From Serratia liquefaciens ATCC 27592 (GTDB taxonomy: Bacteria; Pseudomonadota; Gammaproteobacteria; Enterobacterales; Enterobacteriaceae), in assembly GCF_000422085.1 (NCBI RefSeq), contig NC_021741.1, positions 1,240,001 through 1,304,000 of the forward strand: a DNA stretch of 64,000 nucleotides. Reading direction: 5' to 3'. The stretch's first letter is position 1. The number at the start of each line of letters is the position of its first letter. A program made the position numbers and the translations under genes. The notes below the pieces were generated by a model, which saw only the letters and a list, made by a program, of their open reading frames with translations, was not told the origin of the DNA and searched no databases. Of this stretch, positions 37,532-47,348 are shown in pieces.

Positions 37532-39544
37532 ATGAGTAAAACGTTCAAACTGCATTCCGAATTCAAGCCGGCCGGCGACCAGCCGGAAGCCATCCGTAAG
37601 CTGGAAGAGGGCCTTGAAGACGGCCTGGCTCACCAAACGCTGCTGGGCGTAACCGGCTCGGGCAAGACATTCACCGTCGCTAATGTGATCGCCGATCTCA
37701 ACCGGCCCACCATGGTGCTGGCGCCTAATAAAACTTTGGCGGCGCAGCTGTATGGTGAGATGAAAGAGTTCTTTCCCGAGAATGCGGTCGAGTATTTCGT
37801 TTCTTACTACGACTACTATCAGCCGGAGGCCTACGTCCCCAGCTCCGACACCTTTATCGAAAAAGACGCCTCGGTGAATGAACACATCGAGCAGATGCGC
37901 CTTTCCGCGACGAAAGCGCTGTTGGAACGTCGCGATGTGATCGTGGTGGCGTCGGTATCGGCGATCTACGGCTTGGGCGATCCGGATTTGTACCTGAAGA
38001 TGATGCTGCACCTGACCAAAGGCATGATCATCGATCAGCGGGCGATCCTGCGCCGTTTGGCGGAGCTGCAATATAGCCGCAACGATCAGGCTTTCCAGCG
38101 CGCGACGTTCCGCGTGCGGGGTGAAGTGATTGACGTCTTCCCGGCCGAATCGGATGAATTGGCGCTGCGCATCGAGCTGTTTGACGAAGAGGTCGAACGG
38201 CTTTCGCTGTTTGATCCCCTGACCGGCCAGATCGAACAAGAAGTGCAGCGCTTTACCATTTACCCCAAATCGCACTATGTGACGCCGCGTGAGCGGATCC
38301 TGCAGGCGATGGAAGAGATCAAGGTGGATCTGGCCGAGCGGCGCAAGGTGCTGTTGGCCAATAACAAGCTGCTGGAAGAACAGCGTCTGACGCAGCGCAC
38401 CCAGTTTGATCTGGAGATGATGAACGAACTGGGCTACTGCTCCGGCATTGAAAACTATTCGCGCTACCTGTCCGGACGCGGCGAGGGTGAGCCACCGCCA
38501 ACGCTGTTCGACTATTTGCCGGCAGATGGTCTGCTGGTGGTTGACGAGTCCCACGTGACCATTCCGCAAATCGGCGGTATGTACAAAGGCGACCGTTCAC
38601 GCAAGGAAACGCTGGTGGAATACGGTTTCCGCCTGCCGTCGGCGCTGGATAACCGCCCGCTGCGCTTTGAAGAGTTCGAAGCGCTGGCGCCACAGACTAT
38701 CTATGTGTCTGCTACGCCGGGCAAATACGAGCTGGAAAAATCCGGTGGTGACATTATCGATCAGGTGGTGCGCCCAACCGGGCTGCTGGATCCGCAAATC
38801 GAAGTGCGGCCGGTGACCACCCAGGTGGACGATCTGCTTTCCGAAATCCGCAAGCGGGTGGCGATCAACGAGCGTGTGCTGGTTACCACGCTGACCAAAC
38901 GCATGGCGGAAGATCTGACCGAATACCTGGAAGAGCATGGCGAGCGGGTGCGCTACCTGCACTCGGACATCGATACCGTGGAACGGGTCGAAATCATTCG
39001 TGACCTGCGCCTGGGCGAGTTTGACGTGCTGGTGGGTATCAACCTGTTGCGTGAAGGGCTGGACATGCCAGAGGTGTCGCTGGTGGCGATTTTGGATGCC
39101 GATAAAGAGGGCTTCCTGCGTTCCGAACGTTCATTGATCCAGACCATTGGGCGTGCGGCGCGTAACCTCAACGGTAAAGCTATCCTCTACGGTGACAAAA
39201 TTACCGACTCGATGGCCAGAGCGATCGGCGAGACCGAGCGTCGCCGTGCCAAACAGCAGGCGTTCAACGAAGAAAACGGCATTGTACCGCAGGGCTTGAA
39301 CAAGAAAATTTCTGATATTTTGCAGTTGGGCAAACCCAGTACCCGCAGCAAAGGCAAAGGGAAGGGGAAAGCTGCGGAAAACGCCGCCCAGTACCAAAAT
39401 CTTACGCCAAAAGCGCTGGATCAGAAGATTCGCGAGTTGGAAGCGCAGATGTATACCCACGCGCAAAACCTGGAGTTCGAGCAGGCGGCGGGCTTGCGTG
39501 ACGAAATCCACCAGCTGCGCGAGCAGTTTATTGCCATTTCATAA
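37532..39544 (+). CDS. uvrB: excinuclease ABC subunit B
   Basis: Damage-verifying helicase-like subunit of nucleotide excision repair; receives DNA from UvrA and recruits UvrC. 670 residues. Walker [14 protein letters not shown] (about 39), the beta-hairpin [13 protein letters not shown] (about 92-104), DEAD-type box VVDESHVT, C-terminal helicase motifs [13 protein letters not shown] and [12 protein letters not shown], and the UVR domain (residues about 630-665, [13 protein letters not shown]). SOS promoter upstream. Confidence 0.97.
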   Translation: MSKTFKLHSEFKPAGDQPEAIRKLEEGLEDGLAHQTLLGVTGSGKTFTVANVIADLNRPTMVLAPNKTLAAQLYGEMKEFFPENAVEYFVSYYDYYQPEAYVPSSDTFIEKDASVNEHIEQMRLSATKALLERRDVIVVASVSAIYGLGDPDLYLKMMLHLTKGMIIDQRAILRRLAELQYSRNDQAFQRATFRVRGEVIDVFPAESDELALRIELFDEEVERLSLFDPLTGQIEQEVQRFTIYPKSHYVTPRERILQAMEEIKVDLAERRKVLLANNKLLEEQRLTQRTQFDLEMMNELGYCSGIENYSRYLSGRGEGEPPPTLFDYLPADGLLVVDESHVTIPQIGGMYKGDRSRKETLVEYGFRLPSALDNRPLRFEEFEALAPQTIYVSATPGKYELEKSGGDIIDQVVRPTGLLDPQIEVRPVTTQVDDLLSEIRKRVAINERVLVTTLTKRMAEDLTEYLEEHGERVRYLHSDIDTVERVEIIRDLRLGEFDVLVGINLLREGLDMPEVSLVAILDADKEGFLRSERSLIQTIGRAARNLNGKAILYGDKITDSMARAIGETERRRAKQQAFNEENGIVPQGLNKKISDILQLGKPSTRSKGKGKGKAAENAAQYQNLTPKALDQKIRELEAQMYTHAQNLEFEQAAGLRDEIHQLREQFIAIS

Positions 39545-39652
39545 CCCATTGGCGCGCTGCAGACCGCGGCGCCGCCAAAACATAAAATCCTTGTCGCCTC
39601 CGCCAAAGCTGATTATGGTGTGCGGCCATTTGACTACTGCGAGCCACCGACC

Positions 39653-39910
39653 ATGACCCAACACCAGTCCAAAGACCCGATGCACGGCATCACTCTGGAA
39701 CAGCTTCTGAATAAACTGGTGGAAAACTACGGTTGGTCAGGGCTGGCTGAACGCATTCGCATCAACTGCTTCAGCAGCGATCCCAGCATCAAGTCCAGCC
39801 TGAAATTTCTGCGTCGCACGCCGTGGGCGCGCAAACAGGTGGAAGATCTTTATCTCGACATGGTTGAGCAGGCCGCCAGTGATAACCCGTGGCTACGTGG
39901 CGGCAAATAA
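39653..39910 (+). CDS. VF530-family (DUF2132) putative DNA-binding protein
   Basis: The 85-residue product from the ATG at 39653 fits the VF530 family: [20 protein letters not shown] at residues 14-33 and [20 protein letters not shown] at about 38-57. Structures of the family suggest nucleic-acid binding; the cell role is unknown. It ends 4 bp from the convergent ybhK. Confidence 0.82.
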   Translation: MTQHQSKDPMHGITLEQLLNKLVENYGWSGLAERIRINCFSSDPSIKSSLKFLRRTPWARKQVEDLYLDMVEQAASDNPWLRGGK

Positions 39911-39914
39911 ACGC

Positions 39915-40832
39915 TTAGGCGCGGGCACCTAACTCGATCAACGCTTGATCCAGCGCCTGGCGCAGCAACTGACGATCGTGGCGGTAAGGAATATCCTGCG
40001 CTTCCAGCGGCTGTTTGATCACCACCCGATCTTGCACTTCACGGGTATCCGCCGTTGGCCCGACAATGACGGCATCAATCATCTGGCGGCCAATTTTCGC
40101 CTCCATCAATTCCAGCTTGTTCTTCAGCGTCAAGGCTGCCGCCGCGACGCTTAATTCGCGTCCGAGGTTGTCGATATAAATCATATTGGCGCTACTGCGA
40201 CGCAGAGCCTGCGTAAGGTCATCGAGCAACAGCAGAGGCATCAGGCTGGTCAGAAAACTGCCCGGTCCTATCAGGATCACGTCGGCCTGCGCGATAGCAT
40301 CCAGCGCCTCGCGCGTTGCGTTGACGTGAGGTGACAGCATCAGCTCCTGTGGCATGTCGGTCAGTTGATCGACATTCACCTCGCCGTAAACGTGGTTGCC
40401 TTCATGATCGTGCGCCATCAGGTCCACCGGCTGTTCGGACATCGGGATCAGCGCCGCGTCCACCTTCAGCAGGCTGCGCACCAGGTTGATCGCTTCCAAT
40501 GGGCGTACGCTCAGGTGATCCAGGGCTTTCAACATCAGATTGCCGAGGTTGTGCCCAGACAGTTCGCCATTGCCGCTGAAGCGGTATTCGAACATCGCGG
40601 AAGCCACGCTCGGTTCGGTGATCAACTGATTCAGGCAGTTACGGGTATCGCCCCAGGCAATGCCCCCTTCCGAACGGCGAATACGGCCGGTAGAACCGCC
40701 GTTATCGGTGGTGGTGACAATACCGGTTAAACGGGAGCCTAAAGACGACAGGGAAGACATCACGCGACCAAGACCATGACCGCCGCCTAATGCCACTACC
40801 CGATCGAGATCGGCCAGGGTTCGATTACGCAT
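39915..40832 (-). CDS. ybhK: YbhK/YvcK-type CofD-like protein
   Basis: Nucleotide-sugar-binding CofD-fold protein; the Bacillus homologue YvcK affects gluconeogenic growth and cell wall synthesis. 305 residues; N-terminal Rossmann motif [17 protein letters not shown], then [26 protein letters not shown] and [16 protein letters not shown]. It lies between uvrB and moaA, as in E. coli, and diverges from moaA. Confidence 0.92.
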   Translation of the reverse strand: MRNRTLADLDRVVALGGGHGLGRVMSSLSSLGSRLTGIVTTTDNGGSTGRIRRSEGGIAWGDTRNCLNQLITEPSVASAMFEYRFSGNGELSGHNLGNLMLKALDHLSVRPLEAINLVRSLLKVDAALIPMSEQPVDLMAHDHEGNHVYGEVNVDQLTDMPQELMLSPHVNATREALDAIAQADVILIGPGSFLTSLMPLLLLDDLTQALRRSSANMIYIDNLGRELSVAAAALTLKNKLELMEAKIGRQMIDAVIVGPTADTREVQDRVVIKQPLEAQDIPYRHDRQLLRQALDQALIELGARA

Positions 40833-40982
40833 AAATTTCCTTACAAGGGGGCTTAACTGCCCGCATAAAGTAGCGGATTTGGCGTAAAAACGCGAAAAAG
40901 AGTGTGGTTTGCGTGATTCCGGTCAATTCGTCTCCCTAAAGGCTGTTTATCATGGTTTACCAGATTAGGAATCGCCTAAAAT

Positions 40983-41006
40983 CGCTGTATACACAATTAT
41001 ATAGCG
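40983..41006 (+). promoter_or_regulatory. ModE operator before moaA
   Basis: CGCTGTAT-N8-ATATAGCG has the same 24-bp geometry as the modA operator, with one half-site mismatch. In E. coli ModE-molybdate activates moaABCDE from such a site. Confidence 0.82.
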
Positions 41007-41059
41007 AAATTGCGCGTTGGCTATCGCGTTTGTTTAGCGCTAGAATTCCGATGAAAACC

Positions 41060-41200
41060 ACGGTTTCGTTCCGGCTACTCCGACTGCGGGAACTGAGACC
41101 AAAACTCCTAGCCTCTGGGCCTACGTTGTTCCTGCGAACAATATGGCACTTGGGCCGTGGCGAAGTCAGCCACCAGGGTGCAGAGCGGAAACGTTCGCAT
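41060..41200 (+). ncRNA. molybdenum-cofactor RNA motif (Moco riboswitch) in the moaA leader
   Basis: The leader between the ModE site and moaA carries the conserved blocks of the Moco motif known from E. coli moaA: ACTCCTAGCCTCTG (41104-41117), TGGGCCGTGGC with a matching GCCACC arm, and AGGGTGCAGAGCGGAAACG (41175-41193) near the ribosome-binding site. CGTTCCG at 41067 can pair with CGGAAACG at 41186. It is thought to reduce moaA translation when cofactor is plentiful. The limits are approximate. Confidence 0.85.
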
Positions 41201-41221
41201 CTCCCGACTTTGGAAGGTGTT

Positions 41222-42208
41222 ATGGTGCCGCAACTCATTGATGCTTATGAGCGCAAGTTCTATTACTTGCGCCTGTCGATCACCGACGTGTGCAACTTTC
41301 GTTGCACCTACTGCTTGCCGGACGGCTACCGCCCGAACGGCAGCCCGAAAACATTCTTGTCGCTTGATGAGATCCGACGCGTCAGTCGCGCATTCGCCGA
41401 ACTGGGCACCGAAAAAGTGCGCCTGACCGGCGGAGAGCCTTCTCTGCGCCGCGATTTCACCGAGATCATCGCTGCCGTGCGTGAAAACCCGGCCATCCGC
41501 CAGCTCGCCGTGACCACCAACGGTTATCGTATGGCGCGCGACGTCGCCGGCTGGCGTGATGCCGGCCTGACGGCGGTCAACGTCAGCGTCGACAGCCTGG
41601 ATCCCCGCCAATTTCATGCCATTACCGGGCAGGACAAGTTCCGCCAGGTGATGGACGGCATCGACGCCGCCTTTACCGCCGGTTTCAGCAAGGTGAAGGT
41701 CAACGCGGTGCTGATGCGTGACGTTAACCACCAACAGCTGGGCGCCTTCCTTAACTGGATCAAAGACCGCCCGATTCAACTGCGCTTTATCGAACTGATG
41801 GAAACCGGCGAGGGGGGCGATCTGTTTCGCAAGCACCACGTTTCCGGTGAAGTGATCCGTTTGCAGCTGGAACAGCAGGGCTGGCAGCGTCAGCCGCGCG
41901 GCCGCAGCGACGGCCCGGCGCAGGTGTTCAGCCATCCGGATTATCAGGGTGAAGTGGGCTTGATCATGCCGTATGAAAAAGACTTCTGCGCCAGCTGCAA
42001 CCGGCTGCGTGTTTCCGCTATCGGCAATTTACACCTGTGTCTGTTCGGCGAGCAGGGCATTGGTCTGCGCGATCTGCTGACGAATGATCAGCAGCTTGAT
42101 GAACTGAAGGACCGCATCCAGGGCGGGCTGCTGAGTAAGAAACAGACTCACTTCCTGCATCAGGGTAACAGTGGCATAACGCAGAACCTGTCGTTTATCG
42201 GCGGCTGA
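41222..42208 (+). CDS. moaA: GTP 3',8-cyclase MoaA
   Basis: Radical-SAM enzyme making 3',8-cyclo-GTP, the first molybdopterin intermediate. The ATG at 41222 gives 328 residues (E. coli 329); the frame is open 90 codons upstream but that stretch is the riboswitch leader. N-terminal cluster motif [15 protein letters not shown] (about 21-35); C-terminal cluster ligands in [20 protein letters not shown]-terminal GG tail FIGG required for activity. First gene of moaABCDE. Confidence 0.97.
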   Translation: MVPQLIDAYERKFYYLRLSITDVCNFRCTYCLPDGYRPNGSPKTFLSLDEIRRVSRAFAELGTEKVRLTGGEPSLRRDFTEIIAAVRENPAIRQLAVTTNGYRMARDVAGWRDAGLTAVNVSVDSLDPRQFHAITGQDKFRQVMDGIDAAFTAGFSKVKVNAVLMRDVNHQQLGAFLNWIKDRPIQLRFIELMETGEGGDLFRKHHVSGEVIRLQLEQQGWQRQPRGRSDGPAQVFSHPDYQGEVGLIMPYEKDFCASCNRLRVSAIGNLHLCLFGEQGIGLRDLLTNDQQLDELKDRIQGGLLSKKQTHFLHQGNSGITQNLSFIGG

Positions 42209-42334
42209 TCCCCGGCATCTTTCAAGCCGCAGCGTTGTTGGCTGCGGGCGCTCACCCCAGTCACTTACCTGAGTAAGCTCCTGGGGATTTACGGCCTTGC
42301 CGCCTAGCTGCAACTTGAAATCTATTGGGTATCC
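42207..42334. repeat. ERIC element 2 (moaA-moaB)
   Basis: About 128 bp starting at the moaA stop, with GCTCACCCCAGTCACTTAC and AAGCTCCTGGGGATTTAC in the centre and ends ATCCCCGGCATCTTTCAAG / ATTGGGTATCC. Reverse orientation relative to element 1. It separates moaA from moaB inside the operon and would form a long hairpin in the mRNA. Confidence 0.88.
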
Positions 42335-42357
42335 TATGAATAGGAGCAAAGTGAACA

Positions 42358-42870
42358 ATGAGTCATGCCAACAGTGAATTCATTCCGGTACATATCGCTA
42401 TTTTGACCGTTTCGGACAGCCGTGGCGAAGCGGAAGACACCTCGGGCCAGTACCTGCAAGAAGCGGCGCTTGAAGCCGGACATCGGGTAGTGGATCGCGC
42501 TATCGTCAAAGACGACAAATACCTGATCCGCGCACGCGTTTCCACGTGGATTGCAGACGAAACGGTACAGGCCGTGCTGATCACCGGGGGCACCGGCTTT
42601 ACCGCCAGAGACTACACCCCGGAAGCGCTGCTGCCGCTGTTCGATCGCGAAGTGGAAGGGTTCGGCGAACTGTTCCGCATGGTGTCTTACGAAGAGATTG
42701 GCACCGCCACTGTCCAGTCGCGCGCGCTGGCCGGTATGGCCAACCAGACGGTCATTTTTGCCATGCCGGGGTCAACCCGCGCCTGTCGCACCGCCTGGGA
42801 ACGCATTATTGAAGAGCAGTTGGACGCGCGTCATCGCCCGTGCAACTTTCTGCCACATCTGAAGAAATAA
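42358..42870 (+). CDS. moaB: molybdenum cofactor protein MoaB
   Basis: MogA/MoaB-family protein; dispensable in E. coli and possibly an adenylyltransferase-like fold. 170 residues with the family motifs [37 protein letters not shown] and [14 protein letters not shown]. 23 bp after the ERIC element; AGGAGCAAAGTGAACA precedes the ATG. Confidence 0.95.
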   Translation: MSHANSEFIPVHIAILTVSDSRGEAEDTSGQYLQEAALEAGHRVVDRAIVKDDKYLIRARVSTWIADETVQAVLITGGTGFTARDYTPEALLPLFDREVEGFGELFRMVSYEEIGTATVQSRALAGMANQTVIFAMPGSTRACRTAWERIIEEQLDARHRPCNFLPHLKK

Positions 42871-42875
42871 AAATT

Positions 42876-43355
42876 ATGACGCAGCTAACCCACATTAACG
42901 CCGCGGGCGAAGCCCATATGGTTGACGTTTCAGCCAAAGCAGAAACGGTGCGCGAGGCGCGCGCCGAAGCTTTCGTAGAGATGTTGCCGACCACGCTGGC
43001 GATGATTATCGAGGGCAGCCACCACAAGGGCGACGTGTTCGCCACGGCGCGCATCGCCGGTATTCAGGCGGCGAAACGCACCTGGGAGCTGATCCCTCTG
43101 TGCCATCCGCTGATGCTGAGCAAGGTCGAAGTGCAGTTGGAGGCCCAACCGGAACACAGCCGTGTGCGGATTGAAACCTGTTGCCGACTGGCCGGTAAGA
43201 CCGGTGTTGAAATGGAAGCGTTAACTGCGGCTTCAGTGGCCGCGTTGACCATTTACGACATGTGTAAAGCGGTACAGAAAGACATGGTGATCGGCCCGGT
43301 GCGGCTGCTGGCGAAAAGCGGCGGCAAATCCGGTGATTTTAAGGTGGAACTATGA
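42876..43355 (+). CDS. moaC: cyclic pyranopterin monophosphate synthase
   Basis: Rearranges 3',8-cyclo-GTP to cyclic pyranopterin monophosphate. The ATG at 42876 gives 159 residues (E. coli 161) starting [19 protein letters not shown]. Conserved [35 protein letters not shown] and the catalytic Lys in [13 protein letters not shown]. 5 bp after moaB; 4-bp overlap with moaD. Confidence 0.97.
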   Translation: MTQLTHINAAGEAHMVDVSAKAETVREARAEAFVEMLPTTLAMIIEGSHHKGDVFATARIAGIQAAKRTWELIPLCHPLMLSKVEVQLEAQPEHSRVRIETCCRLAGKTGVEMEALTAASVAALTIYDMCKAVQKDMVIGPVRLLAKSGGKSGDFKVEL

Positions 43356-43597
43356 TTAATATTCTTTTTTTTGCTCAGGTACGCGAACTGGTTGGCACCG
43401 GCGATTTATCGATGCCGGCAGATTACCCGACGGTTGAAGCGCTACGTAAGGCGCTGTGCGAACGTGGCGACCGTTGGGCATTGGCGCTGGAGTCCGGCAA
43501 GCTGTTGACCGCAGTGAACCAGTCGCTGGTGGCGGCCGAACATCCGCTGCGCGCCGGCGATGAAGTCGCTTTCTTTCCACCGGTAACCGGAGGTTAA
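43352..43597 (+). CDS. moaD: molybdopterin synthase small subunit
   Basis: Ubiquitin-like sulfur carrier of molybdopterin synthase; 81 residues ending in the required FFPPVTGG, whose last Gly becomes a thiocarboxylate. Overlaps moaC by 4 bp and is 2 bp from moaE. Confidence 0.97.
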   Translation: MINILFFAQVRELVGTGDLSMPADYPTVEALRKALCERGDRWALALESGKLLTAVNQSLVAAEHPLRAGDEVAFFPPVTGG

Positions 43598-43599
43598 GA

Positions 43600-44067
43600 G
43601 TGGAAAATACCCGTATCCGCGTGGGGGAAGCGCCGTTCAGCGTCGGCGACGAATACCAGTGGTTGGCGCAGTGCGACGATGATGGCGCCGTGGTCACCTT
43701 TACCGGCAAGGTACGCAATCATAATCTGGGCGATGACGTCAGTGCGCTGACGCTGGAGCACTACCCTGGCATGACCGAAAAAGCGCTGGCCGAGATCCTG
43801 GACGAAGCCCGTAGCCGTTGGCCCTTGCAGCGCGCGACGGTGATCCATCGCGTGGGCGAGCTGTTTCCTGGTGATGAGATTGTCTTCGTTGGCGTGACCA
43901 GTGCGCACCGCAGTATGGCGTTCGAGGCTGCCGAGTTCATTATGGATTACCTGAAAACCCGGGCGCCCTTCTGGAAACGCGAAGCCGTCGGGCAGGGAGA
44001 CCGTTGGGTCGATGCGCGCGACAGCGATCGCCAGGCAGCGGAACGCTGGCATAACGCAGATAAATAA
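43600..44067 (+). CDS. moaE: molybdopterin synthase catalytic subunit
   Basis: Adds two sulfurs from MoaD to cyclic pyranopterin monophosphate. 155 residues from a GTG start with a strong GGAGG site overlapping the moaD end. Conserved GAVVTFTGKVRNHNLGD, LEHYPGMTEKAL, and the catalytic Lys pair in YLKTRAPFWKRE. Confidence 0.97.
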   Translation: MENTRIRVGEAPFSVGDEYQWLAQCDDDGAVVTFTGKVRNHNLGDDVSALTLEHYPGMTEKALAEILDEARSRWPLQRATVIHRVGELFPGDEIVFVGVTSAHRSMAFEAAEFIMDYLKTRAPFWKREAVGQGDRWVDARDSDRQAAERWHNADK

Positions 44068-44196
44068 CCGTTAAACAGCGGAAACAAATCAATACCTTTG
44101 CCGCTTTGCCATCGGGTTTTATGTGGTACGCTTATAGCAGGCCGAGCCCCATAAATGGGGGTCGAAATCTTGTTTCATACGCAAAAGGTAACCGTC

Positions 44197-44907
44197 ATGG
44201 ACCGATATCCACGCTCTAATGGTTCAATCGTCGAACGTGCCAACAGCGGCATTCAGGCTTATATGGCGCAGGTTTATGGCTGGATGACCTGCGGTATGCT
44301 GTTGACGGCGTTTGTTTCCTGGTACGCGGCCAACACGCCTGCGATCCTTAACTTTATCTTCTCCAGCCAGATCACCTTCTTTGGCCTGATCATCGCGCAG
44401 TTGGGGCTGGTGTTCGTTATTTCCGGCATGGTCAATCGTCTTAGTGGCACGGTCGCCACCTCGCTGTTTATGCTCTATTCGGCGCTGACCGGGCTGACGC
44501 TTTCCAGCATTTTCATCGCTTACACCTACAGCTCGATCGCCAGCACCTTCGTGGTGACCGCCGGCATGTTCGGTGCGATGAGCCTGTACGGCTACACCAC
44601 CAAGCGCGACCTGAGCGGTTTCGGCAGCATGCTGTTTATGGCGCTGATCGGGATTGTGCTGGCTTCGCTGGTCAATATCTGGCTGAAAAGCACGGCGTTG
44701 ATGTGGGCAATTACCTATATCGGCGTGGTGGTGTTTGTTGGCCTGACGGCGTACGACACCCAGAAACTGAAGGCCATGGGCGAGCAACTGAATGCCGATG
44801 ATAAAGACAGCTTCCGCAAATACGCCATTGTTGGCGCGTTGACGCTGTATCTCGATTTCATCAACCTGTTCCTGATGTTACTGCGCATTTTCGGCAACCG
44901 CCGTTAA
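44197..44907 (+). CDS. ybhL: BAX-inhibitor-1 family membrane protein YbhL
   Basis: Inner-membrane protein with seven spans, of the TMBIM/BI-1 family; role in bacteria unclear. The ATG at 44197, after AAAGGTAACC, gives 236 residues beginning MDRYPRSNGSIV. Conserved YSALTGLTLSSIFI, DLSGFGSMLFMALIGIVLAS (about 145-164), FVGLTAYDTQKLK and the C-terminal DFINLFLMLLRIFGNRR. Follows moaE, as in E. coli. Confidence 0.95.
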   Translation: MDRYPRSNGSIVERANSGIQAYMAQVYGWMTCGMLLTAFVSWYAANTPAILNFIFSSQITFFGLIIAQLGLVFVISGMVNRLSGTVATSLFMLYSALTGLTLSSIFIAYTYSSIASTFVVTAGMFGAMSLYGYTTKRDLSGFGSMLFMALIGIVLASLVNIWLKSTALMWAITYIGVVVFVGLTAYDTQKLKAMGEQLNADDKDSFRKYAIVGALTLYLDFINLFLMLLRIFGNRR

Positions 44908-45029
44908 ATCCGTCGTCTTTCAAGCTGCAGCGTTGTTGACTGCGCTCGCCTACCCCAGTTACTTACTTAAGTAAGTAACTGGGGATACACGAGTTGGTCG
45001 CCTAGCCGCAGCATGAAATCCATAGGATT
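44907..45029. repeat. ERIC element 3 (after ybhL)
   Basis: A diverged ERIC copy starting at the ybhL stop: CGTCTTTCAAGCTGCAGCG, TACCCCAGTTACTTAC and its partner GTAAGTAACTGGGG. Its centre is a near-perfect 17-bp palindromic stem. Its position directly at a stop codon parallels element 2. Confidence 0.82.
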
Positions 45030-45043
45030 TACAGCGAATAGAA

Positions 45044-45077
45044 AGACTCTGCGATCTCGATCGCAGAGTCTTTTTTT
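45044..45077. terminator. strong terminator between ybhL and ybhR
   Basis: AGACTCTGCGA, loop TCTCGA, TCGCAGAGTCT then TTTTTTT. Serves ybhL on the plus strand; TCTTTCTATT on the minus strand lets it also end the ybhR operon. Confidence 0.92.
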
Positions 45078-46182
45078 ATGCAATTTTACGGCGGAACATG
45101 GCATAGGCGGCGCTGCCGGTGGTGGCGGTAATGGCCAACAGCGGCCACAGGCTGTGCCAGATGATGCTGAAACTGGCGTCTTTCAAATAGATCTGTTTGG
45201 TGATGTCGGTGAAGTGGCGGATGGGGTTTACCCAGGTGAGGTTTTGCAGCCACACCGGCATATTCTCCACCGGTGAAACATAACCGGAGAGCAGGATGGC
45301 CGGCATCATAAACACGAACACGCCGATAAACGCCTGTTGCTGGGTGGCGCACAGCGACGAAATCAGCAGGCCGAACCCCACCAGCGACAGCCCGTAAATC
45401 AACATGGTGCCGTAGAACAACAGCAGCGACCCGGCGAACGGGATCTGATAGATAAAGATGCCGATCAGCAACACTATGCTGGCCTGGAAGGTGGCGACGA
45501 TCAGCGCCGGCACCGCTTTGCCGATAAAAATCTGCCAGGTGGTTAACGGCGACACCAGCAGTTGCTCCAGCGTGCCCTGTTCACGTTCGCGCGCCACCGA
45601 CAGCGAAGTCACTATCAGCACGCCAATGGTGGTGATCATGGCGATCAGCGACGGCACCACAAACCACTTGTAGTCCAAATTCGGGTTATACCAGTTGCGC
45701 ACCACCAGTTCGCTGTTGTTAGGCTTGGCACGGTTGCCGATCAGCTCATTTTGGTAGTCCTGCACAATCTGCTGCACGTAGTTGGCGGCGATCTGTGCGC
45801 TGTTGGAGTTACGCCCATCGAGCAACAACTGCAGCGGGGCCGTATTGCCGCTGGCGATATCCCGTGAAAATTGTGCCGGGAAACGGATCAGCAGCAGCGC
45901 TTTTTGGTTATCGATAACGCTTTGTATCTCTTGCGGGCTGCGCAATAGCAGCACGTGGGAGAAGGCCTTGGCCTTGGCAAAGCGCTGGGTCAGCTCGACC
46001 GAGGCATGGCCGCTGTCTTCGCTGTACACCGCAATGGTGGCATTGGTCACTTCCAGCGTGGCGGCGAAGGGAAACAGCAGCACCTGCAGAATAACCGGCA
46101 AAATCAGAATGGCGCGGGTCTGCGGGTCGCGCAGCAGCGATTGCATTTCCTTAATGATTAACGTCCAGAGACGGTGAAACAT
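45076..46182 (-). CDS. ybhR: ABC-2 transporter permease YbhR
   Basis: Membrane half of the YbhFSR exporter, linked in E. coli to antibiotic (tetracycline-class, cefoperazone) and sodium efflux. 368 residues: one N-terminal span, a periplasmic domain of about 140 residues, then five spans; [25 protein letters not shown] (in part: [17 protein letters not shown], about 200-216) is the ABC-2 hallmark. Last gene of cecR-ybhGFSR. Confidence 0.95.
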   Translation of the reverse strand: MFHRLWTLIIKEMQSLLRDPQTRAILILPVILQVLLFPFAATLEVTNATIAVYSEDSGHASVELTQRFAKAKAFSHVLLLRSPQEIQSVIDNQKALLLIRFPAQFSRDIASGNTAPLQLLLDGRNSNSAQIAANYVQQIVQDYQNELIGNRAKPNNSELVVRNWYNPNLDYKWFVVPSLIAMITTIGVLIVTSLSVAREREQGTLEQLLVSPLTTWQIFIGKAVPALIVATFQASIVLLIGIFIYQIPFAGSLLLFYGTMLIYGLSLVGFGLLISSLCATQQQAFIGVFVFMMPAILLSGYVSPVENMPVWLQNLTWVNPIRHFTDITKQIYLKDASFSIIWHSLWPLLAITATTGSAAYAMFRRKIA

Positions 46183-46193
46183 CTTCTTTCCCC

Positions 46194-47348
46194 TTAATCC
46201 AGCCGCCGCTGGGTTTTCCAGGCCGTCAGGCCGATAAATACCACCGCAGAAGCGATCAGGAACAGCAGGTTAATCATCAATACCGTGCCGACGTTGCCCG
46301 CCAGGAATAGCGTTTGCAGCGTGCTGACGAAGTAACGCGCCGGAATGATGTAAGTGATGGCGCGTACGATGGCCGGCATGCTGTCGATCTGGAAGATAAA
46401 GCCGGACAGCATAATCGACGGCAGAAAGGCGGCGTTCAGCGCCACCATCGCCGCGTTGAACTGGTTGCGGGTAATGGTGGAAATCAGCAGCCCCATGCCG
46501 AGCGTACTGGCGAGGAACAGGCTGCTGATGACGAACAGGATCAGCAGAGAGCCGCGATAGGGCACCCCGAGCACCCACACCGAAACCACCATGCACAGCA
46601 CCATGGCGATCATGCCGAGGAAGTAGTATGGCACCAACTTCGACAGCAGCAGTTCGGTTCGCGTCACCTGAGTGGAAAGCAGCGCTTCCATGGTGCCGCG
46701 CTCCCATTCGCGGGCGATCACCAACGAGGTGAGGATAGCGCCGATGACCGTCATGATAATGGTGATGGCGCCGGGAATGATGTAATGCCGGCTGATGGCC
46801 GCCGGGTTAAACCAGTAGCGCATTTGCACGTCGATCAGCGGTTTTTCTTCGCGCCCGCTGTCGGTGGCGCGCTGCTGTTGCCAGATTTGCCACACTCCCT
46901 GGGTATAGCCCTGAACGAAGTTGGCGGTATTGGGTTCACTGCCGTCGGTAATGATTTGCAAGGGGGCGCTGTCGTGCGGCCGTGCCATGCGTTGGGCAAA
47001 ATCATTGGGGATCACCACCAGCCCGCGGATGCGCCCGGCTTGCATCAGCTGGATCAACTGCTGGCGATTGTCGCTGATGGTGGGCTCGATATAGGGCGAA
47101 CCGGTAAAAGCGTTAGCCAGATCGCGTGCCTCTTCGCTTTGTTGTTCCATCAAAATCCCCAGCCGCAGCTTGCTGGAATCCAGGTTGATGCCGTAGCCAA
47201 AAATAAACAGCAGCATCAGCGGAATGACGAAGGCGATCAGCCCGCTGCTCGGATCGCGCATAATTTGCCGCGTCTCTTTCAGGCACAGCGCGCGCAGCCG
47301 CCGCCAGGAGAAACCGCTGTCGTCGGTGCTGGCCGTTTCGCTATTCAT
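46194..47348 (-). CDS. ybhS: ABC-2 transporter permease YbhS
   Basis: Second permease of the exporter, paralogous to YbhR. 384 residues with the same plan: N-terminal span, extracytoplasmic domain, five spans, and the ABC-2 motif [20 protein letters not shown]. Overlaps ybhF by 4 bp; ybhR follows after 11 bp. Confidence 0.95.
   Translation of the reverse strand: MNSETASTDDSGFSWRRLRALCLKETRQIMRDPSSGLIAFVIPLMLLFIFGYGINLDSSKLRLGILMEQQSEEARDLANAFTGSPYIEPTISDNRQQLIQLMQAGRIRGLVVIPNDFAQRMARPHDSAPLQIITDGSEPNTANFVQGYTQGVWQIWQQQRATDSGREEKPLIDVQMRYWFNPAAISRHYIIPGAITIIMTVIGAILTSLVIAREWERGTMEALLSTQVTRTELLLSKLVPYYFLGMIAMVLCMVVSVWVLGVPYRGSLLILFVISSLFLASTLGMGLLISTITRNQFNAAMVALNAAFLPSIMLSGFIFQIDSMPAIVRAITYIIPARYFVSTLQTLFLAGNVGTVLMINLLFLIASAVVFIGLTAWKTQRRLD

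Noticed and set aside
40952..41221. A 90-codon N-terminal extension of MoaA
   Set aside because: The stretch contains the ModE operator and the Moco RNA motif, and the start at 41222 matches the family length and has a ribosome-binding site.
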